A DNA stretch of 64,000 nucleotides from Labia minor (GCA_963082975.1 OY720347.1:43723155-43787154); one strand, 5' to 3'. Shown: positions 21,844-33,827, numbered from the stretch's first letter. Numbers and translations are program-made. Notes: a model not told the origin generated them from the letters alone.

Positions 21844-22641
21844 TATTTTATATATATATACATTATAAAATCGGATTCTATAATATTGAAAATATGTAAA
21901 GTAAACAAATATAGATTTAAATATTTATATTTAGTTAAACTGAAAATCATAATGAAAAATATTCAAACTAATTAACTTAACTTTCTTTCAAACTAACTAA
22001 ATTATTGAAATATATATATTATTTCTAATATTAATTATTTATTGTAAGTTAATATAAATATATTTATTAATTGTTATAAATTAATTATTTAACCCAAAGA
22101 GGGAATATAATTAGTTTTTTATAAGGACCTCCTTGTGTAATATTAAATTCAAATTTAGCTTGGCTAAACATAAATCTTTAATAATTAATAATTAATAAAT
22201 TAATTTCTAAATTTATGATTATTTTTTCAAAAGAGGGCTCTTTAAACCCTTCCCCCATCATTTATAGTTTTTAATTATTTATCAACTTTTCCCCTTATTG
22301 GCAGATTTAGTACTACCCAGAGAAAAGCAACTTTATTTTTGTGTAAAATATAGGAGGAGGGAACCTTCATGGAAGTTTTACTGCAAAAGTGTGACCAACT
22401 TTTAACAGACCAGTTTTCAAATTACTCTCACAGAGTCACTCCTAAAGTAAAATAATTCTGAAGTTAATATAAACTAAATGAATTGTGTAATATAAATTGA
22501 TAACAATTTCGTTGAAATAATATTTGAAATAATTTTTATTTATATTTAATTATATTTTTTTCATTGAAATAAAAAATGAAAGAGGTTAATTAACAAAAAT
22601 GAACAATTTTAATGTTACTAAGACTGCTAATCTTCTTCTAG
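21844..22641. other. AT-rich intergenic DNA
   Basis: A/T sequence ending in a pyrimidine tract (TCTTCTTCTAG) that would serve as a 3' splice site for the candidate exon that follows. Confidence 0.6.
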
Positions 22642-22936
22642 TGGCGTGACGCGGGGGATTTCGTTGAGCACGACGACCATCCCGCAGAACCGGTTAAAGA
22701 GTCGGGGCACGCGACTGGCTACCCGCACACCCCGTGCCGTCAATCAATCGTCCACTGTCCTCTGCCCTCTGCCAGCCACTCTCTGCACCCTCCACCTCCT
22801 TCATCACAATGCATGACTGTTTGTCGATAATGAACGTTTCTAAAGAAAATCGCGACGCGTGCTATCGCGTGGTCACTTCTCAAGAAAAAGAACCTAACGA
22901 TAATGTCCAAGTGCAACCATTAGTGACTTCATTCTG
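22642..22936 (+). CDS. Candidate GC-rich terminal exon, unidentified
   Basis: A sharply GC-richer block directly after a good acceptor (TCTTCTTCTAG). The frame opening at 22642 stays open for 62 codons (beginning WRDAGDFVEHDDHPAEPVKE) to a TAA at 22828-22830. An overlapping frame, open from about 22680, runs to a TGA ending at 22937 and finishes QPLVTSF, which would be a class I PDZ-binding terminus. I recognise neither product. Stops are AT-rich, so a GC island is open by chance more often than its surroundings. It may be a last exon of a gene whose other exons I cannot see, a frameshifted one, or a conserved non-coding block. Confidence 0.3.
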
Positions 22937-22939
22937 ATT

Positions 22940-23527
22940 GATTACACTGTCGATTCACAAGATGCTCTCATTTTTCATAGCATCTCTTGTTAAATGAAGG
23001 ACATGGTTTGTTTTTATAATAAGTCATTTGAAAAATGAAAATTGGAAATTATTTTCTTCCTTTTTTTTTCAGCTAATCATAAATTCTCTTAAGTACTCTT
23101 TCATTATATAATTCTTTCAATCAACTGAGCATGGAATTATGAATGGAGCGGTTTCTATCAATATTTCAGTCGCGTCTAGATCAATTGAACATACTTTCAG
23201 ACTAACGAATGTTTATATACCATATTTTATACATTATTGTCACACTTTAGAATACAAAATATACTTAATATTAAACTATAATACTGGAGTATAGTTCATT
23301 ATCTATATTTTATCTTTATAGGTATATATATATATATATATGTGAATATCATAAATGTTTTTCTATTAATCAATCCGAACTGTAGATGAAATAAATGAGA
23401 ATTGGTAAAGTATTAATTCCGATAAAGGAAATTTTGTAACTAACCATTCCCTTAATTTTTCCTTTTAGAATTTTATACTTTTATACTAGTCATCTTATTT
23501 ATCTAATAATTCATCGTTGGTAGTATA
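22940..23527. other. AT-rich intergenic DNA
   Basis: No exon or element recognised. A short (TA)n tract lies at about 23322-23341. Confidence 0.6.
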
Positions 23528-24016
23528 CGAGGGCAGGTCAATAAGTCCGTGACTTTTTGAATGAAACCCAGGTTTTTGGATAAAAAATTATTTTATTTAG
23601 TAGTCTCCTTTGAGCTCTAAACGTGTCTAACATTTCTTCAATTTTTTTTATCCCTTCCAAAAAATAAGATTTGTCGACATAAAAATATCATAGATGTGAT
23701 TTTGAGATGATTTCATCGTTCGAGTCAAATCACTTTCCGTGGAGTCATTTCGTCATGTTTGGAAACAAGATCTGGTCACTGGGGTTAAATCCGGAGAATA
23801 GGGCGGACGAGGGAGCAATTCGTATTCCAATTCATGGTTTTTAATGGAAATTCACTTTTCCATTTTATTCTCAGATCTCGAAGTAGTCTGCTATTAATGA
23901 ATGTCAAACAAAAACTAAAAGACCCGGCTGACTCAAATTTTGACATGAGTCAGCTGATTGTTTCCTGCTGACAGGAGCAGTGTTGTCAAAGTCATGAATT
24001 TATTGATCTGCTCTCG
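23528..24016 (-). mobile_element. Second mariner-family element, deleted (489 bp)
   Basis: Flanked by TA on both sides (23526-23527, 24017-24018). The ends are inverted repeats of about 26 bp (CGAGGGCAGGTCAATAAGTC / CGAGAGCAGATCAATAAATT) with about five differences. They differ from those of the 9.4-kb element, so this is another mariner subfamily. Only a piece of the transposase C-terminal half remains. Confidence 0.8.
23560..23860 (-). pseudogene. mariner transposase C-terminal remnant
   Basis: On the minus strand a frame contains LEYELLPRPPYSPDLTPV (about 23850-23795), the mariner signature HPPYSPDLAPSDY with the third catalytic Asp. It is followed after frame changes by FLEGIKKIEEMLDTF (about 23660-23620), equivalent to FLxGIxKLExRWxKCI. 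The first two-thirds of the protein are absent. Confidence 0.7.
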
Positions 24017-24018
24017 TA

Positions 24019-24714
24019 TTTTAATTACATAAACGTAGATATTTAAATATTTATTTGATTGATTTTAGTGGTTGAAAAAAACCTAATTATTATCAAATAT
24101 CATTAAATTTTTTCAGTTTTTTAACTTTATTTATAATATTTATAATAAGACCTGATAATGATAATAAATTAAAATCTAAAAAATATTCTTCATTCTCAAT
24201 TATGAATTTCTCTATTATATTATTTAAAAGAGAACTGTTTTTAACTCACAAGTTAAACTTAAATTAAATAACATATCTGAAATAGAGAAAAATTAAATTA
24301 TGTTATTAAATTTTAAAATCATAAATTAAAATATAATATATCATATGTTGACAATCAATATTTTTTTAATGAACCATTATATCTAAGACAGTTAACACAT
24401 TTATTTAAGAATTGATGTTATATTTTTTGTGATTTTTGTGATTCATATAGTGTGGTTTGTACTCTTATATTTTATATTTGCAAAAATAAATTTTAATCAA
24501 CTCCAAAATTAAATATTTGCAATTAGTAAAATGAAAATCTTATTAGTCCTCTGATCTTAGCAATCTCCAATATAAATATTCGCGAAGTAGATGAGATTAT
24601 ACATGAAAAAAGTTCACATTGCGTTTTACATGTATTTGAATTATTCTTTCTTTTTTAAATCTTTTTTCTTGTAAATATTATCTACTATTTTAAACAATAT
24701 AATATTATCTTATC
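24019..24714. other. AT-rich intergenic DNA
   Basis: No recognised content. Confidence 0.65.
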
Positions 24715-24930
24715 GAACTATCTATATGGAATTAATGAACTCGAGAGTTTTTGACCACAGAAACCATATTCTTCCAATCGTCCTTATTCCTGAACTATAT
24801 TAATTTAATATACATATATCCTTGTATCTTTTATTACTTCTTTGGTACACTCATTGTCCAATTGGTTTCTCCATAAACAAACCTCCCATTAATCTTTTCT
24901 CACCCATGCGAGAATATTTTTTTTCTTCTT
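24715..24930 (-). mobile_element. LINE 3' end, decayed
   Basis: The minus strand reads ARMGEKRLMGGLFMEKPIG and, after frame changes, TIGRIWFLWSKTLEF before a TAGATA-like tail, matching the C-terminus of the LINE at 19.5-19.7 kb. Confidence 0.6.
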
Positions 24931-27913
24931 TTTCGAGATGATATTTAAAAAAAATATATTAAATATTACTTTTCTGATTTGTCAATTAATAAATTCTTAT
25001 TTGTATATGTAGAAGTTGAATTTATTTATTGATTAATTTCAGATTGCGAAAGTCTAAGCAATTGTCACCGTTAAGTGTTCATCTTCCTGTCGTCTATTAC
25101 ACTTAATGAGATCCTTATTAAATATCAGCAAGCCTAAGCATCGGTTGCGTCACCAGAAAGCAATCATTCCATTGAGACGGCTCAGTGGGTGGAATCGGAT
25201 CTTGCTCCTTTTTTATGCTAATCTGCTAAAAGTGAGCATCCCTGAAGATCATTTGTACACGTGATTCAGAAGTTGAGCCAATCTCATCTCTGATTTGATA
25301 CTTACTTCAATTAGGATAATAGCTTCATAGAAATTCATATTCATATGAGACATTCATTGATAGATGAGTATGAGTAATTCTTACCAATTGTTTGCTCGAG
25401 CTTTGCTGTCAGGATAAATTTATTTATTTTTTTTTAAACATGTTTAATACATATGAGAGACGTAAAAGGAAAAGAGCTTAAATAAAATTGTAATAAAAAA
25501 GATGACGATATTTTTTTCTTTCATTATATACGAGTAAATTAAAAAGATTAATTCTACAAATGATTCTAAATTTTATTTATATTCAATGAATAAATAATTG
25601 ACTAAATTAGTAATTAGAAATTTTTTTCTCTATTTGAAAAGATTATATATTATGATTAAAATTGTCATTTTTATATTTTATTTTATTGTATTATAATCAA
25701 TTGATTGGCTAAATGAGTTAAATTTTAAGCCAATTAATTGAAATCTCTATTAATAAATAACTTGAACTACAATTTTAATTGAACATAAATAATTATAAAC
25801 ATCAATTGGTTAATAAGACGAAAGTTGTTTAATGATATTATATTTACAATTTTTTTTTAAGGATAACAAGCTCCCAATATCAATAATATAATTATAATTT
25901 AGTTACTGGAGTTTGAATTATAAAGATCGGTTAAGAAATTTTCAGATGATAATTGGATTTTATAATCAGATTTAATAACCATATTTAAATATTGGATTTG
26001 TCTTTATACAAAAGGCGAGGATTTCTAAGAATAAACCTGATTTACATATTCTTTAACATCTGAAATTTTACAAGATATTGTTTCCAAAATGTTAAGATAC
26101 TATAATTCGTGGTTGCATATATTTCAGGCGATCCTCTACATATTATAATGTATTTTTTTCATAGATATAAAATCTGGCAAAAATTAACCATTTTAACATT
26201 TTTTATATTTTGGCTATTATATTAAAATATTATTTTCTTTTTAAAATTTTTTTTATTTTTAAAATTTAATCAAAATATTTTTACATTCATTGTAATTTCA
26301 ATAGTAGTGTTATTTCAAAGGGAAAATTAATTAATTAATCATATTGGTTTATTTAAAGAAAGGTTCAATATCGCTTGACAACAAATTAAGATAGCGATTT
26401 TTATTATTTTCAAAACAGAGTATAATTTAATTATTTTTATTAATTGTTAACATTAATTAATCAGTTTTTCAATTTTAAAATCTTTAATTCACTAAGTTAT
26501 ATGTGAAATTGATTTCATTCTAGTAAAATTAAAATTTAGATTAATTAAATTAGAGAAATTAGAGAAATTAGAGTAATATATTTTAAATAAAAAGCATAAA
26601 AAAAAATATAAATATAAATATATATACCATTTATTTAGATCAGAAATTTCAATATTCATATTAAAATTATTATTCAATATTAATTTTATTATAAAAATAG
26701 TAATTTATATATATAATAATAATTCAAAAACTTTTACTGAAATATAAGATTACAATACATAGTTTTACTAAAGAAATCATTTAATTAATAAAATAAGATA
26801 CGATGGAGGGAAGGAGAGATTGATGCAGGTATTTTATAAGCTCTTCCGTAGGCGTTATCGTTGTTTTGTAATCTGTTTAATGATTATTTAAATGAGCGAA
26901 TACAATTAGGTTGAACACACGAACCCACAAATATTTGATGGAGAATCTAATACTAGAATAATTTATTTGATTCCATTAAGGTCAATTACACTTTTAGTCA
27001 TTGAAGAAAATTCGAAAATCTTTTTATGATCCACAAAATATTTAGTACCTCTTAAAAAGCATATCATTAAACTATTTAGTGTTTGAATATGAAATGAGCT
27101 CAGTTGAATGTTATAAAATAAAGATTGAAAAAAACATCGGTTTTAGAATTAAAGGCGCTGTAGAGATAAAAGTCTTAGGGAATATATAATGGTAAAGAAC
27201 CTAAATTAAAATTGAATAATTTTATCTTGATTACAAAAACATATATATATATAAAATTCAATTAATTAATTTTAAGGTTCTTTTGGACTGGGTTGCCAAT
27301 GTTTTCTAACCTGTTTTGAAAATAAATAATACACCAAATTAATTGACAATCTTATAGATTTTATTATATTATTATTTTTTTTAATTGATATTGAATATAA
27401 AAATACAAGTTGAATATTTTATTGAGTTTGAATGTATACTTGTCATCTAACAGATTTTAAATATTTATATGTCATTGGATGATATTTAAAAGGGTGAATA
27501 ATACATAAGTATTAGATATTCATTTAATGATTGAAAACTTTAATGTTAATGAAATAATTATTATTTAATATTACAATTCCATTTCCTGACATTAATTATA
27601 TATTAAATTAATCCCTCTGAAATATTAATTAAATATTCTAATATTCACGCATTTTTCAGTGTCCTTTATGTTTATAATTTAAAATAATAAACCAATGAAA
27701 AAACCTAAGTATATGTTTTTTGCTTTAAAAAAAATATCTAATATTTTTAAGAGAAATTTAAGAAAAAAATTTTAAAATCTAATCTTCATCAAATTTGATT
27801 TTCAAGTTCCTTCAAATTTCATTTTGGTAATTTATAAATAGAGATTTAATAAAATAATTTATATTTAATAATAAAATATTACTGTATTTTGAAAAGACAC
27901 TCGTCAATCTAAC
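24931..27913. other. AT-rich intergenic DNA with one GC-richer patch
   Basis: The patch at about 25060-25280 has mixed composition and contains TTATGCTAATCTGC (25215-25228), close to a POU/octamer site. Everything else is A/T-rich without exons; frames here are short and composed of Asn, Lys, Ile, Phe and Tyr, as expected from base composition. Confidence 0.55.
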
Positions 27914-28303
27914 CATTAAAATAAAATAAATAATTAAAAAAAAATTATATTACAGTGTTTTATTTATAAATGCACTAAAAACTAGAAAATAATCTATCAA
28001 ATAAAACTCTTGCCGTTTATTGCCATTTAATTTTGTCATCATTTTTAATTTAAATGCAAGCGTTTTATTTGAGAGATCCCTAGAAAATTAATTAACTAAA
28101 TCATTTTAATTAGGCTCTTTATTCAAAGTATCTAGACCAGTGTTGTTGAAGTGCTAAGTAGAAGGACCCTTGTAGAACCCCATCATGAAGAAGAATATAC
28201 TTATTGAGGTCAAGAGAAAAAATATTTTCTAGTTTTTAGTGCATTTATAAATAAAACACTGTAACTTAATTTTTTTTAATTATTTATTTTATTTTTAATT
28301 TTT
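27914..28303. mobile_element. MITE with ~80-bp inverted arms
   Basis: Left arm 27914-27993 and right arm 28221-28303 are inverted copies with few differences, separated by about 230 bp. Within the arms TACAGTGTTTTATTTATAAA and its inverse suggest a Tc1-like TA + CAGTG end (27951 and 28263), but the symmetry extends about 35 bp beyond that TA on each side, so the true border is unclear. No coding potential. Confidence 0.6.
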
Positions 28304-29616
28304 TTGTAAATAAATTTTTAAGATTTTAAGTTTTATTTGTATATACTTTGAGATTACTTTGAGATTATCCTAATGATATTCAGTCCTCGGTGCACTACAA
28401 AACCTTGACTTGGGCGGGATCTAAGAAGATTAGATCGATCACCAAAGAAATCAAGGTTGGCACCTTACTAAAATATAGTAACAAATTTATTAAATTACTA
28501 TTTACGAACAATTTTGGTTAAAATTTTTCAAGGAAATACCACTGCTAGGATGGCAAAATTAAAGCTAGGACCCCGTTTTGTTAGACATAAAGTTGACAAT
28601 GAATAAGTTGTCACACTTGTGTGTGTGTGTGTGTCTTTCATGGTACATTTTATTTTACTTTAAACATTTTGTATACAAACCAGCTATTCAATAGCAATTT
28701 GAATAGCCGCTATTGAATAGCTGACATGAAAATGCTATTTCCCAAGTTTTTCAAGAAAATGAAAACTTTATTTCATATTCATGTATTGTCATCTAAATCT
28801 GAAAAGTGTGCAAAGTTTTAGTTCGATTGGTCAACTGCAACTGTGTTAAAAATGAGTTACTAGATTTGAACAATACAGAAGCAAGTTAAATAAAACACTG
28901 TAAAAAAGATATTAACTGAAGTCATTCTTTGTAAATTAATTACTTATATTCTGGGAATCCTTGAAAATATTTTGAAATAATAATTGCATAACATTTCAAC
29001 AGATGTCACTTGTTATCACTAATAATATTATAGTTTTTTTATTTATTACATTAAAAAATAATTGTTTTATTCAATTTTTTCAAAAGCTGAATGATGTTAA
29101 TTTCAAATTATATATATATATATATATGTATAAGTATATTCATTAAAATTTCTCTTAATAATTATTTCTTCAAGTATTTTAATTTTATTTATAGGAATTT
29201 TTATTATTTTTAAATAGAATATTATTAGACAATTTGTAAAGAACCATATATTATGATAATTTATATGTTCATGTTATGTTAGTTATATTTAAAAATTGAT
29301 CCGTTTAAATAAATAATAAATATTAATAATAAATAAACTTTTATTGATTTGTTAATAGGTATACATACATACTTTATAATATTAAAGAAAGAATTAATAT
29401 TTCAATATTCAATTTCCTGGAACTAATTATTAATAAGATAAAAACCTTTGATGTGAGTGTAAAGTTTTGAATTTAAATGTTGTTTTGACATTTTAAATAT
29501 ATTATATATAATCAGTATATTTATATAAATTCTCATTTGTATTATAAAGAGAATATTTTAATCAAATCATCAATTTATTTGATTAAGATTTCTAATCAAT
29601 AAATCAATAAAAAAAT
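28304..29616. other. AT-rich intergenic DNA with a perfect hairpin
   Basis: Contains a (GT)n tract (28618-28634) and a 14-bp perfect stem, AGCTATTCAATAGC at 28682-28695 with its inverse at 28709-28722 (13-base loop). Sequence near 28880-28900 (AAATAAAACACTGTA) matches one end of the MITE at 27.9 kb. No gene. Confidence 0.6.
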
Positions 29617-29945
29617 TAGCTGGAGTTTCTCCACTCGACTATCTCGCAAATTTGAATTGGATTAAATAACATATATTATATTTAAATTAAATTTAATTAA
29701 TTAAATTATAAATTAAAATTAATAAATCATATTTATTAAACCAGCGCATGTTTGGCTCTTTGTTGATGGCACCACGTAACGTGTTGAAGCGTGAGATTTG
29801 CAGTGTTAAAAAATTAATTCTAGTACTTTCAGCAAATAAATCAAGCTGAAATTCTAGATATAGCAGTTTTATACAATTGTTAATCATGTGAAAAATTATC
29901 AAACATATATCTTTATTTTTACGGTCACTTTAGAAGAAAAAAAAA
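29617..29945 (-). mobile_element. Repeat family 2, 3' half
   Basis: Minus orientation. The hairpin end (TGGAG...CTCCA, here with a loop TTT) lies at 29622-29634, followed by ACTATCTCGC and the conserved 'GGCACCACGTAACGTG' and 'TACTTTCAGCAAATAAATCAAGCTG' blocks. It stops at 'AGAAGAAAAAAA', where other copies continue. The minus-strand frame across it is incidental. Confidence 0.7.
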
Positions 29946-30139
29946 GTCGAATTGGCAGTCGTGGGACTGGCCGACAGAAGTGAAAACTTGTGCGTAAGAA
30001 ATTTGAAAGCAGACGGAATGCGCACCAGCTTCACGATAAAAATGAAATTTATATACGTATATATATATATATAAAATTCATAATTATTTTTTTCAGCAAA
30101 CTGATTATTATTACAAAAATATTAAAAATACGATGTGTA

Positions 30140-30350
30140 TGAATATATATATATGTCTGTCTGTCTGTCTGTCTGTGTGTGTCTGTCAAATACTCAAAAA
30201 CTACCCGTCCGATTGCGATGAAACTTTCAGGGATTGTTGTGGGCGTCCCAGGGAAGGTTTTAGTGTAGTTAAATCCAAAATTAATTTATCCAAAATTAAT
30301 TTAAATAGTAATATTTTGGTAAAAGTCTATTTATGGTTACCATGGTTACA
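30140..30350 (+). repeat. (GTCT)n-headed interspersed sequence
   Basis: A (TGTC)n tract (30153-30188) is followed by 'AAATACTCAAAAACTACCCGTCCGATTGCGATGAAACTTTCAGGG', a type of sequence common beside Helitron-like repeats. The open frame across it begins in the microsatellite and is not a gene. Confidence 0.45.
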
Positions 30351-31207
30351 TTGAAAAATTTACAATAAATAAATAAAAATAATTGGAAATCTTTTCAAAT
30401 TATTATTTTGATAAATTTTATTAATATTTTTAATTTTTTTTAAACTGCCAAAAATAACATACCCATAATAATAGTTGTAATAAAAATAAAAATATAAATC
30501 ACAATGTAAGTAAAATATTGAATCGTTTTATTTATATTGTTTCAATTATTGTTTGAATATTTATTAAATTTATATATAGATTAATTTACATGTTTAAATG
30601 TATATTTAATAAATTTATTTATTGATTCTTAATATTAATAATTCCAATTACTTTCTTGAAAATTTTTTTTATTTAAAAGCATATTCAGCATATCTCGCAA
30701 ATTTGAATTGGATTAAATAACATATATTAATTTAAATTAAATTAAATTAATTCAATTATAAATTAAAATTAATAAATAATATTTATTAAACCAGCGAAAG
30801 TTTGGCTCTCTTTTGATGGCACCACGTCACGTGTTGGCGCGTGAGATTTCCAGTGTTAAAAAATTAATTCTGGTACTTTCAGCAATTCAATTTTCGATGT
30901 TGAGATTTTGATGTTTTTGATGTTATAAATAATATTTATTAAATTATAATTTAATTAATTTAATTTAATTTAAATTAATAAATATTATTTAATCAAATTC
31001 AAATTTGCGAGATAGTCGAGTGGATAGTGGAGTGTTTGGCTCTTTGTTGATGGCACCACGTCACGTGTTGGCGCGTGAGATTTCCAGTGTAAAAAAATTA
31101 ATTCTGGTACTTTCAGCGATTCTATCAGGCTGAAATTCTATATATAGCAGTTTTATACAATTATTAATCATGTGAAAAATTATCAAACATATATCTTTAT
31201 TTTTACG

Positions 31208-31650
31208 GTCACACACACACACACACACATATTTAAAAATTAATTTATTAAAATATATATTATATAATATATTATATATAGTATATAATTTAATATATAT
31301 ATATATATATATTCTGAAATTAATTTTAAATTATATAAATATATTAGAAATTAATTTAATATAATTTAACACATAATAATATATTAAAATATTTTATTTT
31401 ATATATACATAATTTAGTAATACTGATTATTAATGTAAATATAAATAATAATATTTAATATGGCAAATATGTAAAATTTCGTAAAGAATGTATCAGAAGT
31501 TTAGTGTCTAACATTCTGGTGTATTGCGCATGCGTATATCGGTCGGCCGGTCGGGTCGGTGTCGTTTTGGAATCTCACGCGAAATCTATATTTTTTCCCC
31601 ATCCCGCAAAAGTGCTCAACGCCGCTAAAGAAGTTTTCACTTCAATAATT
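31208..31650 (+). repeat. Module S, copy 1
   Basis: Starts with (CA)n, passes through an A/T-only stretch with (TA)n, and ends in a GC-rich tip of about 140 bp with TTGCGCATGCGTAT (31524-31537), CGGTCGG-type repeats and 'AACGCCGCTAAAGAAGTTTTCACTTC'. It lies where ordinary family-2 copies have a simple 'GGTCACTTTAGAAG', so S is an insertion or captured segment. Copies 2 and 3 are nearly identical. Confidence 0.75.
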
Positions 31651-31987
31651 TAAAGTTACAACTTGTTGAGAAATGAACATTTCCTTTAAAACTGTTTAAA
31701 ACCCCAGAGTGGACGCTGACAATTTGGGTTTTTCCCTCCCCTGGTTTTCCCCAATAACGAAGTTAAAGAAAATTCCTTTATATGGCCTCCCCTTCCGAGC
31801 CCCTAAGCGGGGTTACTTTAAAGGAACAATCGAAAAATGATTTTAAATGAATGAATGGATGAAAATTCAAATTTTATATATAGTTTTTTATATATGTTTA
31901 TTTATTCACAAAAAATTAATTGACATAATTATCAATTTAATAAAATAAAATAGTATTATTAATAGTATTAAATTATAGCCGTAATGT
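31651..31987 (-). mobile_element. Inverted piece of the hAT 5' region
   Basis: Nearly identical, in reverse orientation, to about 36835-37190 inside the hAT element at 36.7 kb. A stretch of about 170 bp (from AAAGGAACAATCG to AGCCGTAAT) shows no difference that I can see. It lacks the hAT terminal repeats. Either an internal fragment was copied here, or this piece is an independent element that also inserted into the hAT. Confidence 0.8.
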
Positions 31988-32117
31988 GAATGTTTTCAAA
32001 GTTTAAAAGGCCAATAAGATCAATTGAGATATTGTAAATATCATTAGATATATAAAAAGATTTTTATCTGCACATTGCTCAGAATTTAAATTACCAACAT
32101 ATATCTTTATTTTTACG

Positions 32118-32194
32118 ATCACACACACACACACATATTTAAAAATTAATTTATTAAAATATATATTATATAATATATTATATATAGTATATAA

Positions 32195-32226
<32 letters not shown>

Positions 32227-32556
32227 TCTGAAATTAATTTTAAATTATATAAATATATTAGAAATTAATTTAATATAATTTAACACATAATAATATATTA
32301 AAATATTTTATTTTATATATACATAATTTAGTGATACTGATTATTAATGTAAATATAAATAATAATATTTAATATGGCAAATATGTAAAATTTCGTAAAG
32401 AATGTATCAGAAGTTTAGTGTCTAACATTCTGGCGTATTGCGCATGCGTATATCGGTCGACCGGTCGGGTCGGTGTCGTTTTGGAATCTCACGCGAAATC
32501 TATATTTTTTCCCCATCCGCAAAAGTGCTCAACGCCGCTAAAGAAGTTTTCACTTC
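32118..32556 (+). repeat. Module S, copy 2
   Basis: Same layout as copy 1, with the TTGCGCATGCGTA palindrome at about 32438-32450. Flanked on the left by a Helitron-like 5' fragment (32045-32096) and on the right by the family-2 sequence ATTAATTCTGGTACTTTCAG. Confidence 0.75.
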
Positions 32557-32905
32557 AAAAATTAATTCTGGTACTTTCAGCAATTCAATTTTCGATGTTG
32601 AGATTTTGATGTTTTTGATGTTATAAATAATATTTATTAAATTATAATTTAATTAATTTAATTTAATTTAAATTAATAAATATTATTTAATCAAATTCAA
32701 ATTTGCAAGATAGTCGAGTGGATAGTGGAGTGTTTGGCTCTTTGTTGATGGCACCACGTCACGTGTTGGCGCGTGAGATTTCCAGTGTAAAAAAATTAAT
32801 TCTGGTACTTTCAGCGATTCTATCAGGCTGAAATTCTATATATAGCAGTTTTATACAATTATTAATCATGTGAAAAATTATCAAACATATATCTTTATTT
32901 TTACG

Positions 32906-33379
32906 GTCACACACACACACACACACATATTTAAAAATTAATTTATTAAAATATATATTATATAATATATTATATATAGTATATAATTTAATATATATAT
33001 ATATATATATATTCTGAAATTAATTTTAAATTATATAAATATATTAGAAATTAATTTAATATAATTTAACACATAATAATATATTAAAATATTTTATTTT
33101 ATATATACATAATTTAGTAATACTGATTATTAATGTAAATATAAATAATAATATTTAATATGGCAAATATGTAAAATTTCGTAAAGAATGTATCAGAAGT
33201 TTAGTGTCTAACATTCTGGCGTATTGCGCATGCGTATATCGGTCGGTCAGTCGGGTCGGTGTTCAGTCGGGTCGGTGTTCAGTCGGGTCGGTGTCGTTTT
33301 GGAATCTCACGCGAAATCTATATTTTTTCCCCATCCGCAAAAGTGCTCAACGCCGCTAAAGAAGTTTTCACTTCAAAAA
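32906..33379 (+). repeat. Module S, copy 3, with 16-bp triplication
   Basis: Same as copies 1 and 2 but the GC-rich tip contains CAGTCGGGTCGGTGTT three times in tandem (33248-33295), where the others have one. The TTGCGCATGCGTAT palindrome is at 33224-33237. Confidence 0.8.
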
Positions 33380-33640
33380 TCAAAACGTTGTAGGTAATGA
33401 CCCTCTTCCGGTTGAGCTACATTTCTCAAAAGTTGATAGAAAACTATGAATTTTGAATAATGCCCATGTACCAAATTTCATCATTCTAGCTCAAACCGTT
33501 TTTGCGTAATCTTGGTTACATACATACACACACACAGACATTTTTCTCAACCTTAGTGAAAATGATTCAGGAACCTTCAAAACGTATAAAAACATCAAAA
33601 TCTCGACATCGAAAATTTTCGTGATCGCAGTAAAAAACAG

Positions 33641-33825
33641 AAACATCGTCAAATATATTTTAATAAATCAATTGAATTCCTTTAAAAAAATAAAAAAAGT
33701 AAAAAAATAAATAAAGATATTCGTGGGTCATTTGGACAAATCTATCCATTTCGTGATTATTTGTTAGGAGAAAGTTATACCACTTAAAAGGTTTATGTTG
33801 TCCATTGTCGGTGCAAATTAATTAT
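33641..33825. other. AT-rich spacer
   Basis: Short A/T-rich stretch between the repeat cluster and the SINE-like sequence; nothing recognised. Confidence 0.5.
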
Positions 33826-33827
33826 TT

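Larger units (their letters stand above)
30690..33640. mobile_element. Scrambled cluster of family-2 repeats and module S
   Basis: Pieces of family 2 alternate in both orientations. For example a minus-orientation piece (30690-30890) is joined to an inverted tip (30891-30925), then to a plus-orientation 3' end reaching GCGAGATAGTCGAG (31006-31019), then again to a minus-orientation middle. About 790 bp (30860-31648) recur 1698 bp downstream (32558-33379). A 440-470 bp module, 'S', occurs three times. A final family-2 end with CA tract and 'CATCGAAAATTTTCGTGATCGC' closes the cluster at 33380-33630. Confidence 0.75.

Noticed and set aside
30133-30354. Cys-rich plus-strand frame (CLSVCLSVCVC)
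   Set aside because: The Cys/Ser pattern is the translation of a (TGTC)n microsatellite, followed by repeat sequence; not a peptide gene.
32418-32626. Two overlapping 62-63 codon frames in module S
   Set aside because: They lie across the GC-rich tip of a repeat, in two frames at once, and continue into family-2 sequence; no domain and different frames in the sister copies.
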